DNA of 64,000 nucleotides from Siphonodentalium dalli (lineage: Eukaryota; Mollusca; Scaphopoda; Gadilida; Siphonodentaliidae). The position numbers and the translations under genes are program-made. The stretch covers positions 130,215,990-130,279,989 of the forward strand of contig CP136067.1 in NCBI GenBank assembly GCA_032622095.1. The letters run 5' to 3'. Positions 27,901 to 40,702 of the stretch are shown here, one piece after another. The notes under the pieces are model-generated. The model ran no database searches. It was not told the origin of the DNA and saw only the letters and a list, made by a program, of their open reading frames with translations. Numbering within the stretch: position 1 is the first letter of the stretch; each line of letters begins with the position of its first letter.

Positions 27901-29771
27901 AAATACTCGAATGAATAATATATGGACTTTCTGTATCAACAACCCAACCCCCTGTCGCCACGTCTCTGTGTCAAACCTCCCTAACATGTCGATAAATACT
28001 CGGATGATTAATATATGGACTTTCTGGATCAACACCCCAACCCCCTGTCGCCACGTCTCTGTGTCAAACTCCCTAACATGTCGTTAAATACTCGAATGAT
28101 TAATATATGGACTTTCTGTATCAACACCCCAACCCCCTGTCGCCACGTCTCCGTGTCAAACTCCCTAACATGTCGTTAAATACTCGAATGATTAATATAT
28201 GGACTTTCTGTATCAACACCCCAACCCCCTGTCGCCACGTCTCCGTGTCAAACTCCCTAACATGTCGTTAAATACTCGAATGATTAATATATGGACTTTC
28301 TGTATCAACACCCCAACGCCCTGTCGCCGCGTCTCTGTGTCAAACATCCCTAACATGTCGATAAATACTCGAATGATTAATATATGGACTTTCTGTATCA
28401 ACATCCCAACCCCCTGTCGCCGCGTCTCCGTGTCAAACCTCCCTAACATGTCGTTAAATACTCGAATGATTAATATATGGACTTTCGGTATCAACACCCC
28501 AACCCCCTGTCGCCAAGTCTCCGTGTCAAACTCCCTAACATGTCGTTAAATACTCGAATGATTAATATATGGACTTCCTAGACCAACACCCCAACCCCCT
28601 GTCGCCACGTCTCTGTGTCAAACCTCCCTAACATGTCGTTAAATACTCGAATGATTAATATATGGACTTCCTGTATCAACACTCCAACCCCCTGTCGCCA
28701 CGTCTCTGTGTCAAACACCCTAACATGTCGTTAAATACTCAAATGATTAATATATGGACTTTCAGTATCAACACGCCAACCCCCCTGTCGCCGCGTCTCC
28801 GTGTCAAACTCCCTAACATGTCGTTAAATACTCGAATGATTAATATATGGACTTACTGTATCAACACTCCAACCCCCTGTCGCCACGTCTCTGTGTCAAA
28901 CACCCTAACATGTCGTTAAATACTCGAATGATTAATATATGGACTATCTGTATCAACACGCCAACCCCCCTGTCGCCGCGTCTCCGTGTCAAACTCCCTA
29001 ACATGTCGTTAAATACTCGAATGAATAATATATGGACTTTCTGTATCAACAACCCAACCCCCTATCGCCACGTCTCTGTGTCAAACCTCCCTAACATGTC
29101 GATAAATACTCGGATGATTAATATATGGACTTTCTGTATCAACACCCCAACCCCCTGTCGCCACGTCTCTGTTTCAAACTCCCTAACATGTCATTAAATA
29201 CTCGAATGATTAATATATGGACTTTCTGTATCAACACCCCAACCCCCTGTCGCCACGTCTCCGTGTCAAACTCCCTAACATGTCGTTAAATACTCGAATG
29301 ATTAATATATGGACTTTCTGTATCAACACCCCAACCCCCTGTCGCCACGTCTCCGCGTCAAACTCCCTAACATGTCGTTAAATACTCGAATGATTAATAT
29401 ATGGACTTTCTGTATCAACACCCCAACCCCCTGTCGCCGCGTCTCTGTGTCAAACATCCCCAACATGTCGATAAATACTCGAATGATTAATATATGGACT
29501 TTCTGTATCAACATCCCAACCCCCTGTCGCCGCGTCTCCGTGTCAAACCTCCCTAACATGTCGTTAAATACTCGAATGATTAATATATGGACTTTCGGTA
29601 TCAACACCCAACCCCCTGTCGCCGCGTCTCTGTGTCAAACATCCCCAACATGTCGATAAATACTCGAATGATTAATAAATGGACTTTCTGTATCAACACT
29701 CCAACCCCCTGTCGCCACGTCTCCGTGCCAAACCTCCCTAACATGTCGTTAAATACTCGAATGATTAATAT
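24962..29771 (+). repeat. 2405-bp higher-order repeat, two copies
   Basis: Twenty-six monomers at 24962-27366 recur at 27367-29771. Shared private variants include TTCCTAGACCAACACC (26170, 28575), TTTCTGGATCAAC (25615, 28020), CCGCTGTCGCC (25453, 27858) and CCCCCTATCGCC (26655, 29060). I found no clear difference by eye. Confidence 0.9.
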
Positions 29772-32357
29772 ATGGACTTTCTGTATCAACACCCCAACCC
29801 CCTGTCGCCACGTCTCCGTGTCAAACTCCCTAACATGTCGTTAAATACTCGAATGATTAATATATGGACTTTCGGTATCAACACCCCAACCCCCCGTCGC
29901 CACGTCTCCGCGTCAAACTCCCTAACATGTCGTTTAATACTCGAATGATTAATATATGGACTTTCTGTATCAACACCCCAACCCCCTGTCGCCGCGTCTC
30001 TGTGTCAAACATCCCCAACATGTCGATAAATACTCGAATGATTAATATATGGACTTTCTGTATCAACACCCAACCCCCTGTCGCCGCGTCTCTGTGTCAA
30101 ACATCCCCAACATGTCGATAAATACTCGAATGATTAATAAATGGACTTTCTGTATCAACACTCCAACCCCCTGTCGCCACGTCTCCGTGCCAAACTCCCT
30201 AACATGTCGTTAAATACTCGAATGATTAATATATGGACTTTCGGTATCAACACCCAACCCCCTGTCGCCGCGTCTCTGTGTCAAACATCCCCAACATGTC
30301 GATAAATACTCGAATGATTAATAAATGGACTTTCTGTATCAACACTCCAACCCCCTGTCGCCACGTCTCCGTGCCAAACTCCCTAACATGTCGTTAAATA
30401 TTCGAATGATTAATATATGGACTTCCAGGACCAACACCCCAACCCCCTGTCGCCACGTCTCTGTGTCAAACCTCCCTAACATGTCGTTAAATACTCGAAT
30501 GATTAATATATGGACTTCCTGTATCAACACTCCAACCCCCTGTCGCCACGTCTCTGTGTCAAACACCCTAACATGTCGTTAAATACTCAAATGATTAATA
30601 TATGGACTTTCAGTATCAACACGCCAACCCCCCTGTCGCCGCGTCTCCGTGTCAAACTCCCTAACATGTCGTTAAATACTCGAATGATTAATATATGGAC
30701 TTACTGTATCAACACTCCAACCCCCTGTCGCCACGTCTCTGTGTCAAACACCCTAACATGTCGTTAAATACTCGAATGATTAATATATGGACTATCTGTA
30801 TCAACACGCCAACCCCCCTGTCGCCGCGTCTCCGTGTCAAACTCCCTAACATGTCGTTAAATACTCGAATGAATAATATATGGACTTTCTGTATCAACAA
30901 CCCAACCCCCTATCGCCACGTCTCTGTGTCAAACCTCCCTAACATGTCGATAAATACTCGGATGATTAATATATGGACTTTCTGTATCAACACCCCAACC
31001 CCCTGTCGCCACGTCTCTGTTTCAAACTCCCTAACATGTCATTAAATACTCGAATGATTAATATATGGACTTTCTGTATCAACACCCCAACCCCCTGTCG
31101 CCACGTCTCCGTGTCAAACTCCCTAACATGTCGTTAAATACTCGAATGATTAATATATGGACTTTCTGTATCAACACCCCAACCCCCTGTCGCCACGTCT
31201 CCGCGTCAAACTCCCTAACATGTCGTTAAATACTCGAATGATTAATATATGGACTTTCTGTATCAACACCCCAACCCCCTGTCGCCGCGTCTCTGTGTCA
31301 AACATCCCCAACATGTCGATAAATACTCGAATGATTAATATATGGACTTTCTGTATCAACATCCCAACCCCCTGTCGCCGCGTCTCCGTGTCAAACCTCC
31401 CTAACATGTCGTTAAATACTCGAATGATTAATATATGGACTTTCGGTATCAACACCCAACCCCCTGTCGCCGCGTCTCTGTGTCAAACATCCCCAACATG
31501 TCGATAAATACTCGAATGATTAATAAATGGACTTTCTGTATCAACACTCCAACCCCCTGTCGCCACGTCTCCGTGCCAAACCTCCCTAACATGTCGTTAA
31601 ATACTCGAATGATTAATATATGGACTTTCTGTATCAACACCCCAACCCCCTGTCGCCACGTCTCCGTGTCAAACTCCCTAACATGTCGTTAAATACTCGA
31701 ATGATTAATATATGGACTTTCGGTATCAACACCCCAACCCCCCGTCGCCACGTCTCCGCGTCAAACTCCCTAACATGTCGTTTAATACTCGAATGATTAA
31801 TATATGGACTTTCTGTATCAACACCCCAACCCCCTGTCGCCGCGTCTCTGTGTCAAACATCCCCAACATGTCGATAAATACTCGAATGATTAATATATGG
31901 ACTTTCTGTATCAACACCCAACCCCCTGTCGCCGCGTCTCTGTGTCAAACATCCCCAACATGTCGATAAATACTCGAATGATTAATAAATGGACTTTCTG
32001 TATCAACACTCCAACCCCCTGTCGCCACGTCTCCGTGCCAAACTCCCTAACATGTCGTTAAATACTCGAATGATTAATATATGGACTTTCGGTATCAACA
32101 CCCAACCCCCTGTCGCCGCGTCTCTGTGTCAAACATCCCCAACATGTCGATAAATACTCGAATGATTAATAAATGGACTTTCTGTATCAACACTCCAACC
32201 CCCTGTCGCCACGTCTCCGTGCCAAACTCCCTAACATGTCGTTAAATATTCGAATGATTAATATATGGACTTCCAGGACCAACACCCCAACCCCCTGTCG
32301 CCACGTCTCTGTGTCAAACCTCCCTAACATGTCGTTAAATACTCGAATGATTAATAT
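28662..32357 (+). repeat. 1848-bp higher-order repeat overlapping the 2405-bp repeat
   Basis: Twenty monomers at 28662-30509 recur at 30510-32357. They share the TTCAGTATCAAC, GGACTATCTG, CGTTTAATACTCG and TTCCAGGACC variants. The first copy shares its left part with the second copy of the 2405-bp repeat, so a second duplication event used a different register. Confidence 0.9.
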
Positions 32358-33003
32358 ATGGACTTCCTGTATCAACACTCCAACCCCCCTGTCGCCGCGT
32401 CTCCGTGTCAAACTCCCTAACATGTCGTTAAATACTCGAATGATTAATATATGGACTTACTGTATCAACACTCCAACCCCCTGTCGCCACGTCTCTGTGT
32501 CAAACATCCCCAACATGTCGATAAATACTCAAATGATTAATATATGGACTTTCTGTATCAACACGCCAACCCCCCTGTCGCCGCGTCTCCGTGTCAAACT
32601 CCCTAACATGTCGTTAAATACTCGAATGATTAATATATGGAATTACTGTATCAACACTCCAACCCCCTGTCGCCACGTCTCTGTGTCAAACACCCTAACA
32701 TGTCGTTAAATACTCGAATGAATAATATATGGACGTTCTGTATCAACAACCCAACCCCCTGTCGCCACGTCTCTGTGTCAAACCTCCCTAACATGTCGAT
32801 AAATACTCGGATGATTAATATATGGACTTTCTGTATCAACATCCCAACCCCCTGTCGCCACGTCTCTGTGTCAAACTCCCTAACATGTAGTTAAATACTC
32901 GAATGATTAATATATGGACTTTCTGTATCAACACCCCAACCCCCTGTCGCCACGTCTCCGTGTCAAACTCCCTAACATGTCGTTAAATACTCGAATGATT
33001 AAT

Positions 33004-35300
33004 ATATGGACTTTCTGTATCAACACCCCAACCCCCTGTCGCCACGTCTCCGTGTCAAACTCCCTAACATGTCGTTAAATACTCGAATGATTAATATATG
33101 GACTTTCTGTATCAACACCCCAGCGCCCTGTCGCCGCGTCTCTGTGTCAAACATCCCTAACATGTCGATAAATACTCGAATGATTAATATATGGACTTTC
33201 TGTATCAACATCCCAACCCCCTGTCGCCGCGTCTCCGTGTCAAACCTCCCTAACATGTCGTTAAATACTCGAATGATTAATATATGGACTTTCGGTATCA
33301 ACACCCCAAACCCCTGTCGCCGCATCTCTGTGTCAAACATCCCCAACATGTCGATAAATACTCGAATGATTAATAAATGGACTTTCTGTATCAACACTCC
33401 AACCCCCTTTCGCCACGTATCCGTGCCAAACTCCCTAACATGTCGTTAAATACTCGAATGATTAATATATGGACTTTCTGTATCAACACCCCAACCCCCT
33501 GTCGCCGCGTCTCCGTGTCAAACCTCCCTAACATGTCGTTAAATACTCGAATGATTAATATATGGACTTTCTGTATCAACACCCCAACCCCCTGTCGCCG
33601 CGTCTCCGTGTCAATCCTCCCTAACATGTCGTTAAATACTCGAATGATTAATATATGGACTTTCTGTATCAACACCCCAACCCCCTGTCGCCGCGTCTCT
33701 GTGTCAAACATCCCCAACATGTCGATAAATACTCGAATGATTAATATATGGACTTTCTGTATCAACATCCCAACCCCCTGTCGCCGCGTCTCCGTGTCAA
33801 ACCTCCCTAACATGTCGTTAAATACTCGAATGATTAATATATGGACTTTCGGTATCAACACCCCAACCCCCTGTCGCCGCGTCTCTGTGTCAAACATCCC
33901 CAACATGTCGATAACTACTCGAATGATTAATATATGGACTTTCTGTATCAACACCCAACCCCCTGTCGCCACGTCTCCGTGTCAAACTCCCTAACATGTC
34001 GTTAAATACTCGAATGATTAATATATGGACTTTCTGTATCAACACCCCAACCCCCTGTCGCCACGTCTCCGTGTCAAACTCCCTAACATGTCGTTAAATA
34101 CTCGAATGATTAATATATGGACTTCCTGGACCAACACCCCAACCCCCTGTCGCCACGTCTCTGTGTCAAACCTCCCTAACATGTCGTTATATACTCGAAT
34201 GATTAATATATGGACTTCCTGTATCAACACTCCAACCCCCTGTCGCCACGTCTCTGTGTCAAACACCCTAACATGTCGTTAAATACTCAAATGATTAATA
34301 AATGGACTTTCTGTATCAACACGCCAACCCCCCTGTCGCCGCGTCTCCGTGTCAAACTCCCTAACATGTCGTTAAATACTCGAATGATTAATATATGGAC
34401 TTACTGTATCAACACTCCAACCCCCTGTCGCCACGTCTCTGTGTCAAACACCCTAACATGTCGTTAAATACTCGAATGATTAATATATGGACTTTCTGTA
34501 TCAACACGCCAACCCCCCCCTGTCGCCGCGTCTCCGTGTCAAACTCCCTAACATGTCGTTAAATACTCGAATGAATAATATATGGACTTTCTGTATCAAC
34601 AACCCAACCCCCTGTCGCCACGTCTCTGTGTCAAACCTCCCTAACATGTCGATAAATACTCGGATGATTAATATATGGACTTTCTGTATCAACACCCCAA
34701 CCCCCTGTCGCCACGTCTCTGTGTCAAACTCCCTAACATGTCGTTAAATACTCGAATGATTAATATATGGACTTTCTGTATCAACACCCCAACCCCCTGT
34801 CGCCACGTCTCCGTGTCAAACTCCCTAACATGTCGTTAAATACTCGAATGATTAATATATGGACTTTCTGTATCAACACCCCAACCCCCTGTCGCCACGT
34901 CTCCGTGTCAAACTCCCTAACATGTCGTTAAATACTCGAATGATTAATATATGGACTTTCTGTATCAACACCCCAACGCCCTGTCGCCGCGTCTCTGTGT
35001 CAAACATCCCTAACATGTCGATAAATACTCGAATGATTAATATATGGACTTTCTGTATCAACATCCCAACCCCCTGTCGCCGCGTCTCCGTGTCAAACCT
35101 CCCTAACATGTCGTTAAATACTCGAATGATTAATATATGGACTTTCGGTGTCAACACTCCAACCCCCTATCGCCGCGTCTCTGTGTCAAACATCCCCAAC
35201 ATGTCGATAAATACTCGAATGATTAATAAATGGACTTTCTGTATCAACACTCCAATCCCCTGTCGCCACGTCTCCGTGCCAAACTCCCTAACATGTCGTT
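33004..35300 (+). repeat. Segment matching 23940-26140 at ~9.06-kb spacing
   Basis: The monomer order from 33004 onward matches 23940 onward at an offset of 9063-9065 bp. Landmarks include CCAACGCCCTG or CCAGCGCCCTG, TGTCAATCCTCC (24547 and 33611) and AATAAATGGAC. There are more substitutions and small indels than in the adjacent higher-order repeats. Confidence 0.7.
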
Positions 35301-36350
35301 AAATACTCGAATGATTAATATATGGACTTTCTGTATCAACACCCCAACCCCCTGTCGCCACGTCTCCGTGTCAAACTCCCTAACATGTCGTTAAATACTC
35401 GAATGATTAATATATGGACTTTCTGTATCAACACCCCAACCCCCTGTCGCCACGTCTCCGTGTCAAACTCCCTAACATGTCGTTAAATACTCGAATGATT
35501 AATATATGGACTTCCTGGACCAACACCCCAACCCCCTGTCGCCACGTCTCCGTGTCAAACTCCCTAACATGTCGTTAAATACTCGAATGATTAATATATG
35601 GACTTTCTGTATCAACACCCCAACCCCCTGTCGCCACGTCTCCATGTCAAACTCCCTAACATGTCGTTAAATACTCGAATGATTAATATATGGACTTCCT
35701 GGACCAACACCCCAACCCCCTGTCGCCACGTCTCTGTGTAAAACCTCCCTAACATGTCGTTAAATACTCGAATGATTAATATATGGACTTCCTGTATCAA
35801 CACTCCAACCCCCTGTCGCCACGTCTCTGTGTCAAACACCCTAACATGTCGTTAAATACTCAAATGATTAATATATGGACTTTCTGTATCAACACGCCAA
35901 CCCCCCTGTCGCCGCGTCTCCGTGTCAAACTCCCTAACATGTCGTTAAATACTCGAATGATTAATATATGGACTTACTGTATCAACACTACAACCCCCTG
36001 TCACCACGTCTCTGTGTCAAACACCCTAACATGTCGTTAAATACTCGAATTATTAATATATGGACTTTCTGTATCAACACGCAACCCCCCTGTCGCCGCG
36101 TCTCCGTGTCAAACTCCCTAACATGTCGTTAAATACTCGAATGAATAATATATGGACTTTCTGTATGAACAACCCAACCCCCTGTCGCCAAGTCTCTGTG
36201 TCAAACCTCCCTAACATGTCGATAAATACTCGGATGATTAATATTTGGACTTTCTGTATCAACACCCCAACCCCCTGTCGCCACGTCTCTGTGTCAAACT
36301 CCCTAACATGTCGTTAAATACTCGAATGATTAATATATGGACTTTCTGTA

Positions 36351-36830
36351 TCAACACCCCAACCCGCCCTGTCGCCGCGTCTCCGTCTCAAACTCCCTAA
36401 CATGTCGATAAATACTCGAATGATTAATATGTGGACTTTCTGTATCAACACCCCAACCCCCCTGTCGCCACGTCTCCGTGTGAAACATCCCTAACATGTC
36501 GATAAATACTCGAATGATTAATATATGGACTTTCTGTATCAACACCCCAACCCCACCCCCTGTCGCCACGGCTCTGTGTCAAACCTCCCTAACATGTCGT
36601 GAAATACTCGAATGATTAATATATGGACTTTCTGTATCAACACACCACCCCCCCCTGTCGCCACGTCTCTGTGTCAAACCTCCCTAACATGTCGTTAAAT
36701 ACTCGAATGATTAATATATGGACTTTCTGTATCAACACCCCAACCCCACCCCCTGTCGCCACGTCTCTGTGTCAAACCTCCCTAACATGTCGTTAAATAC
36801 TCGAATGATTAATATATGGACTTTCTGTAT
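36351..36830 (+). repeat. Irregular satellite monomers with C-tract indels
   Basis: Monomers here have expanded or shortened C tracts (CCCGCCCTGTCG, CCACCCCCCCCTGTCG, CCCCACCCCCTGTCG), a GTCGTGAAATAC variant and a CACGGCTC variant. They do not match a clear higher-order unit and look like array-edge decay or slippage. Confidence 0.7.
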
Positions 36831-38377
36831 CAACACCCCAACCCCCTGTCGCCGCGTCTCCGTGTCAAACTCCCTAACATGTCGTTAAATACTCTAATGA
36901 TTAGTATATGGACTTTCTGTATCAACACCCCAACCCCCTGTCGCCACGTCTCTGTGTCAAACATCCCTAACATGTCGATAAATACTCGAATGATTAATAT
37001 ATGGACTTTCTGTATCAACACCCCAACCCCCTGTCGCCGCGTCTCTGTGTCAAATATCCCTAACATATCGATAAATACTCGAATGATTAATATATGGACT
37101 TTCTGTATCAACACCACAACCCCCTGTCGCCGCGTATCCGTGTCAAACCTCCCTAACATGTCGTTAAATACTCGAATGATTAATATATGGACTTTCTGTA
37201 TCAACACCCCAACCCCCTGTCGCCGCGTCTCTGTGTCAAACATCCCTAACATATCGATAAATACTCGAATGATTAATATATGGACTTTCTGTATGAACAC
37301 CCCAACCCCCTGTCGCCGCGTCTCCGTGTCAAACCTCCCTAACATGTCGTTAAATACTCGAATGATTAATATATGGACTTTCTGTATCAACACCCCCCCT
37401 GTCGCCACGTCTCTGTGTCAAACCTCCCTAACATGTCGATAAATACTCGAATGATTAATATATGGACTTTCTGTATCAACATCCCAACCCCCTGTCGCCA
37501 CGTCTCTGTGTCAAACCTCCCTAACATGTCGTTATATACTCGAATGATTAATATATGGACTTCCTGTATCAACACTCCAACCCCCTGTCGCCACGTCTCT
37601 GTGTCAAACACCCTAACATGTCGTTAAATACTCAAATGATTAATATATGGACTTTCTGTATCAACACGCCAACCCCCCTGTCGCCACGTCTCCGTGCCAA
37701 ACTCCCTAACATGTCGTTAAATACTCGAATGATTAATATATGGACTTTCTGTATCAACACCCCAACCCCCTGTCGCCACGTCTCCGTGTCAAACTCCCTA
37801 ACATGTCGTTAAATACTCGAATGATTAATATATGGACTTTCTGTATCAACACCCCAACCCCCTGTCGCCACGTCTCCGTGTCAAACTCCCTAACATGTCG
37901 TTAAATACTCGAATGATTAATATATGGATTTCCTGGACCAACACCCCAACCCCCTGTCGCCACGTCTCTGTGTCAAACCTCCCTAACATGTCGTTAAATA
38001 CTCGAATGATTAATATATGGACTTCCTGTATCAACACTCCAACCCCCTGTCGCCGCGTCTCTGTGTCAAACACCCTAACATGTCGTTAAATACTCAAATG
38101 ATTAATATATGGACTTTCTGTATCAACACGCCAACCCCCCTGTCGCCGCGTCTCCGTGTCAAACTCCCTAACATGTCGTTAAATACTCGAATGATTAATA
38201 TATGGACTTACTGTATCAACCCTCCAACCCCCTGTCGCCACGTCTCTGTGTCAAACACCCTAACATGTCGTTAAATACTCGAATGATTAATATATGGACT
38301 TTCTGTATCAACACGCCAACCCCCCTGTCGCCGCGTCTCCGTGTCAAACTCCCTAACATGTCGTTAAATACTCGAAT

Positions 38378-38517
38378 CGACAGGGGGTTGGGGTGTTGAT
38401 ACAGAAAGTCCATATATTAATCATCCGAGTATTTATCGAAATGTTAGGGAGGTTTGACACAGAGACGTGGCGACAGGGGGTTGGGTTGTTGATACAGAAA
38501 GTCCATATATTAATCAT
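38378..38517 (-). repeat. Inverted satellite fragment (~1.5 monomers)
   Basis: The plus-strand array stops at AATACTCGAAT. The sequence then continues as the reverse complement of the satellite (CGACAGGGGGTTGGGGTGTT and CATATATTAATCATCCGAG). It runs for about 140 bp before changing at CATTAATGTTG into the 39-bp minisatellite. Confidence 0.9.
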
Positions 38518-38821
38518 TAATGTTGTTATACCGGGAATATACAGATGAACGCTCTTTAATGTTGTTATACCAGAACTATACAGATGAACGCTCTTTAATG
38601 TTGTTATACCGGGAATATACAGATGAACGCTCTTTAATATTGTTATACCGGGAATATACAGATGAACGCTCTTTAATGTTGTTATACCGGGAATATACAT
38701 ATGAACGCTCTTTAATGTTGTTATACCGGGAATATACAGATGAACGCTCTTTAATGTTGTTATACCGGGAATATACTGATGAACGCTCTTTAATGCTGTT
38801 ATACCGGGAATATATAAGAAA
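38518..38821 (+). repeat. 39-bp minisatellite, block 1 (~8 copies)
   Basis: The unit is TGTTGTTATACC followed by a variable GGGAATATA or AGAACTATA and then CAGATGAACGCTCTTTAA. Because 39 is three times 13, frames on both strands are open (MLLYREYTDERSL on the plus strand). It abuts the inverted satellite on the left and a hairpin on the right. Confidence 0.95.
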
Positions 38822-38963
38822 TGAACGGCGGTTTCAATGTGGTCATGGGATTTTGACCGCGAGAAAAAATCAGCAAACTGCATGAACCCCGAAGGGGTTC
38901 ATGCGGAGTTTGCTGATTTTTAATCGCGGTCAAAACACATGACCACGTTGAATCCGCCGTTTA
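38822..38963. mobile_element. Palindromic element (hairpin, ~69-bp arms)
   Basis: The left arm 38822-38890 and right arm 38894-38963 are near-perfect reverse complements around a GAA centre. Shared blocks include GGTCATG, TTTTGACCGCG, AATCAGCAAACT and GCATGAACCCC. This is a foldback or MITE-like structure. No clear target duplication was found. Confidence 0.75.
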
Positions 38964-39540
38964 TTATTTATATTTATATACTTAAATTCATTATGAACTA
39001 GGATTGTCTGTCTTTTCCACAATTTATTCATCTATTTAAATGAACGCATGGGTTCAGTTAAGAAAGTTTGAATCCTGGTTTTTTGGAAAACGCAATTTCA
39101 CAGTTAAGTATACACATATGACAAACTGTCTTGTTTAGCTGGTAACTAATGTAGACGTGTTGATTTCAAGAATGATATCTGAAACTAACAATTAAGTTTC
39201 GGGGGGGGGGGGTATTTGTAGCGGTAAGGAAAATGATAAAACGCTATTGAGTAGCAGGCTTTTTGAACATCAACGCTCAATAACACCTGGCAACAGCACT
39301 GATTATAGACCAAAATAAATTTCTTGCCAAATCCGGACGTCTACTTTATAGATACTCAAGCAGTCGGCAATGTCCGACAATCTCCGGTCATTTCCGGGAC
39401 CAATGTGTTCATAAACCTATGAACGACATTGGAAGTGACGTCACGTTGCGTTCATAGGTTTATGAACGCATTGAATAAGGGGGCGTGTCTACCGTAACGC
39501 TATGGGGAAATCGGAAGAGATATTAGGTGTATGTAAATAT
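38964..39540. other. Noncoding spacer with poly-G and a short inverted repeat
   Basis: AT-rich sequence with a G run at 39199-39212. At 39405-39471, TGTTCATAAACCTATGAACG and its reverse complement flank a TGACGTCA octamer (39436-39443). No coding sequence is recognisable. Confidence 0.6.
39405..39471. repeat. Inverted repeat centred on TGACGTCA
   Basis: The arms GTTCATAAACCTATGAACG and CGTTCATAGGTTTATGAAC flank about 23 bp that includes AGTGACGTCACG. Each arm is itself a small hairpin (GTTCATA/TATGAAC). Confidence 0.65.
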
Positions 39541-40030
39541 ATACATATGAACGCTCTTTAATGTTGTTTTACCAGAACTATACAGATGAACGCTCTTTAA
39601 TGTTGTTATACCGGGAATATACAGATGAACGCTCTTTAATGTTGTTATACCGGGAATATACAGATGAACGCTCTTTAATGTTGTTATACCGGGAATATAC
39701 AGATGAACGCTCTTTAATGCTGTTATACCGGGAATATACAGATGAACGCTCTTTAATGTTGTTATACCAGAACTATACAGATGAACGCTCTTTAATGTTG
39801 TTTTACCAAAAATATACATATGAACGCTCTTTAATGTTGTTATGCCAGAAATATACAGATGGACGCTCTTTAATGTTGTTATACCAGAAATATACAGATG
39901 AACGCTATTTAACGTTGATATACCAGCAATATACAGATGGACGCACTTTAACGTTGTTATACCAGGAATATTCTGATCAACGCTCTTTAATTTTGTTTTA
40001 CCAAGCATATACTGATGACCGCTCTTTAAT
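39541..40030 (+). repeat. 39-bp minisatellite, block 2 (~12.5 copies)
   Basis: Same unit as block 1, with CCGGGAATATAC and CCAGAACTATAC versions at the left and increasingly diverged units at the right (CCAGCAATATAC, CCAGGAATATTC, CCAAGCATATAC). The last three or four units match the end of block 3 nearly base for base. Confidence 0.95.
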
Positions 40031-40200
40031 GAATCATGCGGAAGCAAAATGGGACTTGTTCTTTCGGAACCGATAGGTTTTATGGCGCGGCATATACAGT
40101 GCACACTGATTAGTAGTTCGTTTATTTACCGACCTATTTTGATCTTCGGAATGTGACAACATACAGGCCCCTTTAAATACATATATACAATGAAGCTGTG
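40031..40200 (+). repeat. Shared 3' flank of 39-bp array, copy 1
   Basis: This 170-bp sequence, from GAATCATGCGGAAGC to CAATGAAGCTGTG, is nearly identical to 44725-44895. The shared sequence includes the terminal minisatellite units before it. A defined 3' end after variable tandem copies resembles non-autonomous elements that carry internal tandem repeats. Confidence 0.85.
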
Positions 40201-40400
40201 GTATGGTATGATATGGTAAACATACATGTAAGAGCGTTATTTGTTACTGTTTTCCTGATATGCAAATAATAAAGAGCGTTTATATCATTTGTGTGTGATT
40301 AACCATTATAATTGCGCTGTGTTATGCAAACAGAAGCACAACGTCTGCAACAGGCTCTTGTTTACGTACACCATCGTGCGTCTTGGCGACAATATACTAT
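40201..40400 (+). repeat. Diverged interspersed repeat (inverted partner at 56165-56310)
   Basis: TGGTAAACATA, AAATAATAAAGAGCGTTTAT and TCATTTGTGTGTGATTA occur here in order. They occur in reverse complement at 56165-56310. The copies differ by many substitutions and indels. Confidence 0.65.
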
Positions 40401-40576
40401 TTACGCGGTGATTTTGTTTGGCATATGAACACAACTATATATACTTTAATATTCCTTCTGTTGATGGCGATTTTAACATATATGAATATTTCTGCAACGA
40501 ACGCCGCCCGTGCCTTTAAGTCCATAATTATGTTAAAGTTTGCCATAGTAAAGGCCATTATTAATTAGCTATAGGT
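40401..40576. other. Noncoding AT-rich spacer
   Basis: No repeat or coding signature is recognised. A 61-codon frame (40383-40568) with one hydrophobic stretch overlaps it but has no supporting signal. Confidence 0.4.
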
Positions 40577-40702
40577 TATCGGCCGCAATAAGTAGAACGC
40601 TGCCCGTGTCATAAGTAACAAAAAGTCGGCCAATAAGTAGAAAACGGGACCGATAAGTAACAAAAAGTCGGCCAATAAGCAGAAAACGGGGCCAATAAGT
40701 CA
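40577..40702 (+). repeat. 42-bp imperfect tandem repeat (3 copies)
   Basis: The unit contains AAAAAGTCGGCCAATAAG and AGAAAACGGG. Successive copies of CAAAAAGTCGG start at 40619 and 40661, preceded by a more diverged copy from 40577. Confidence 0.75.

Larger units (their letters stand above)
23919..38377 (+). repeat. 92/93-bp satellite array, right part
   Basis: About 156 monomers of the same satellite resume in the same orientation and phase right after the second TTAA. This part has more of the 92-bp classes, and its distal end (from about 36350) is less regular. It ends abruptly at an inversion junction near 38377. Confidence 0.98.

Noticed and set aside
1-38377. CRISPR array
   Set aside because: There are no unique spacers; whole monomers repeat with scattered substitutions, the unit is 92/93 bp and no cas-like genes exist.
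1-38377. CENP-B box in the satellite
   Set aside because: TTTCGGTATCAACACCCC keeps TTCG but lacks the required A and CGGG at the right spacing.
40383-40568. Small membrane protein of 61 residues
   Set aside because: One hydrophobic stretch in AT-rich sequence, without splice, promoter or homology support.
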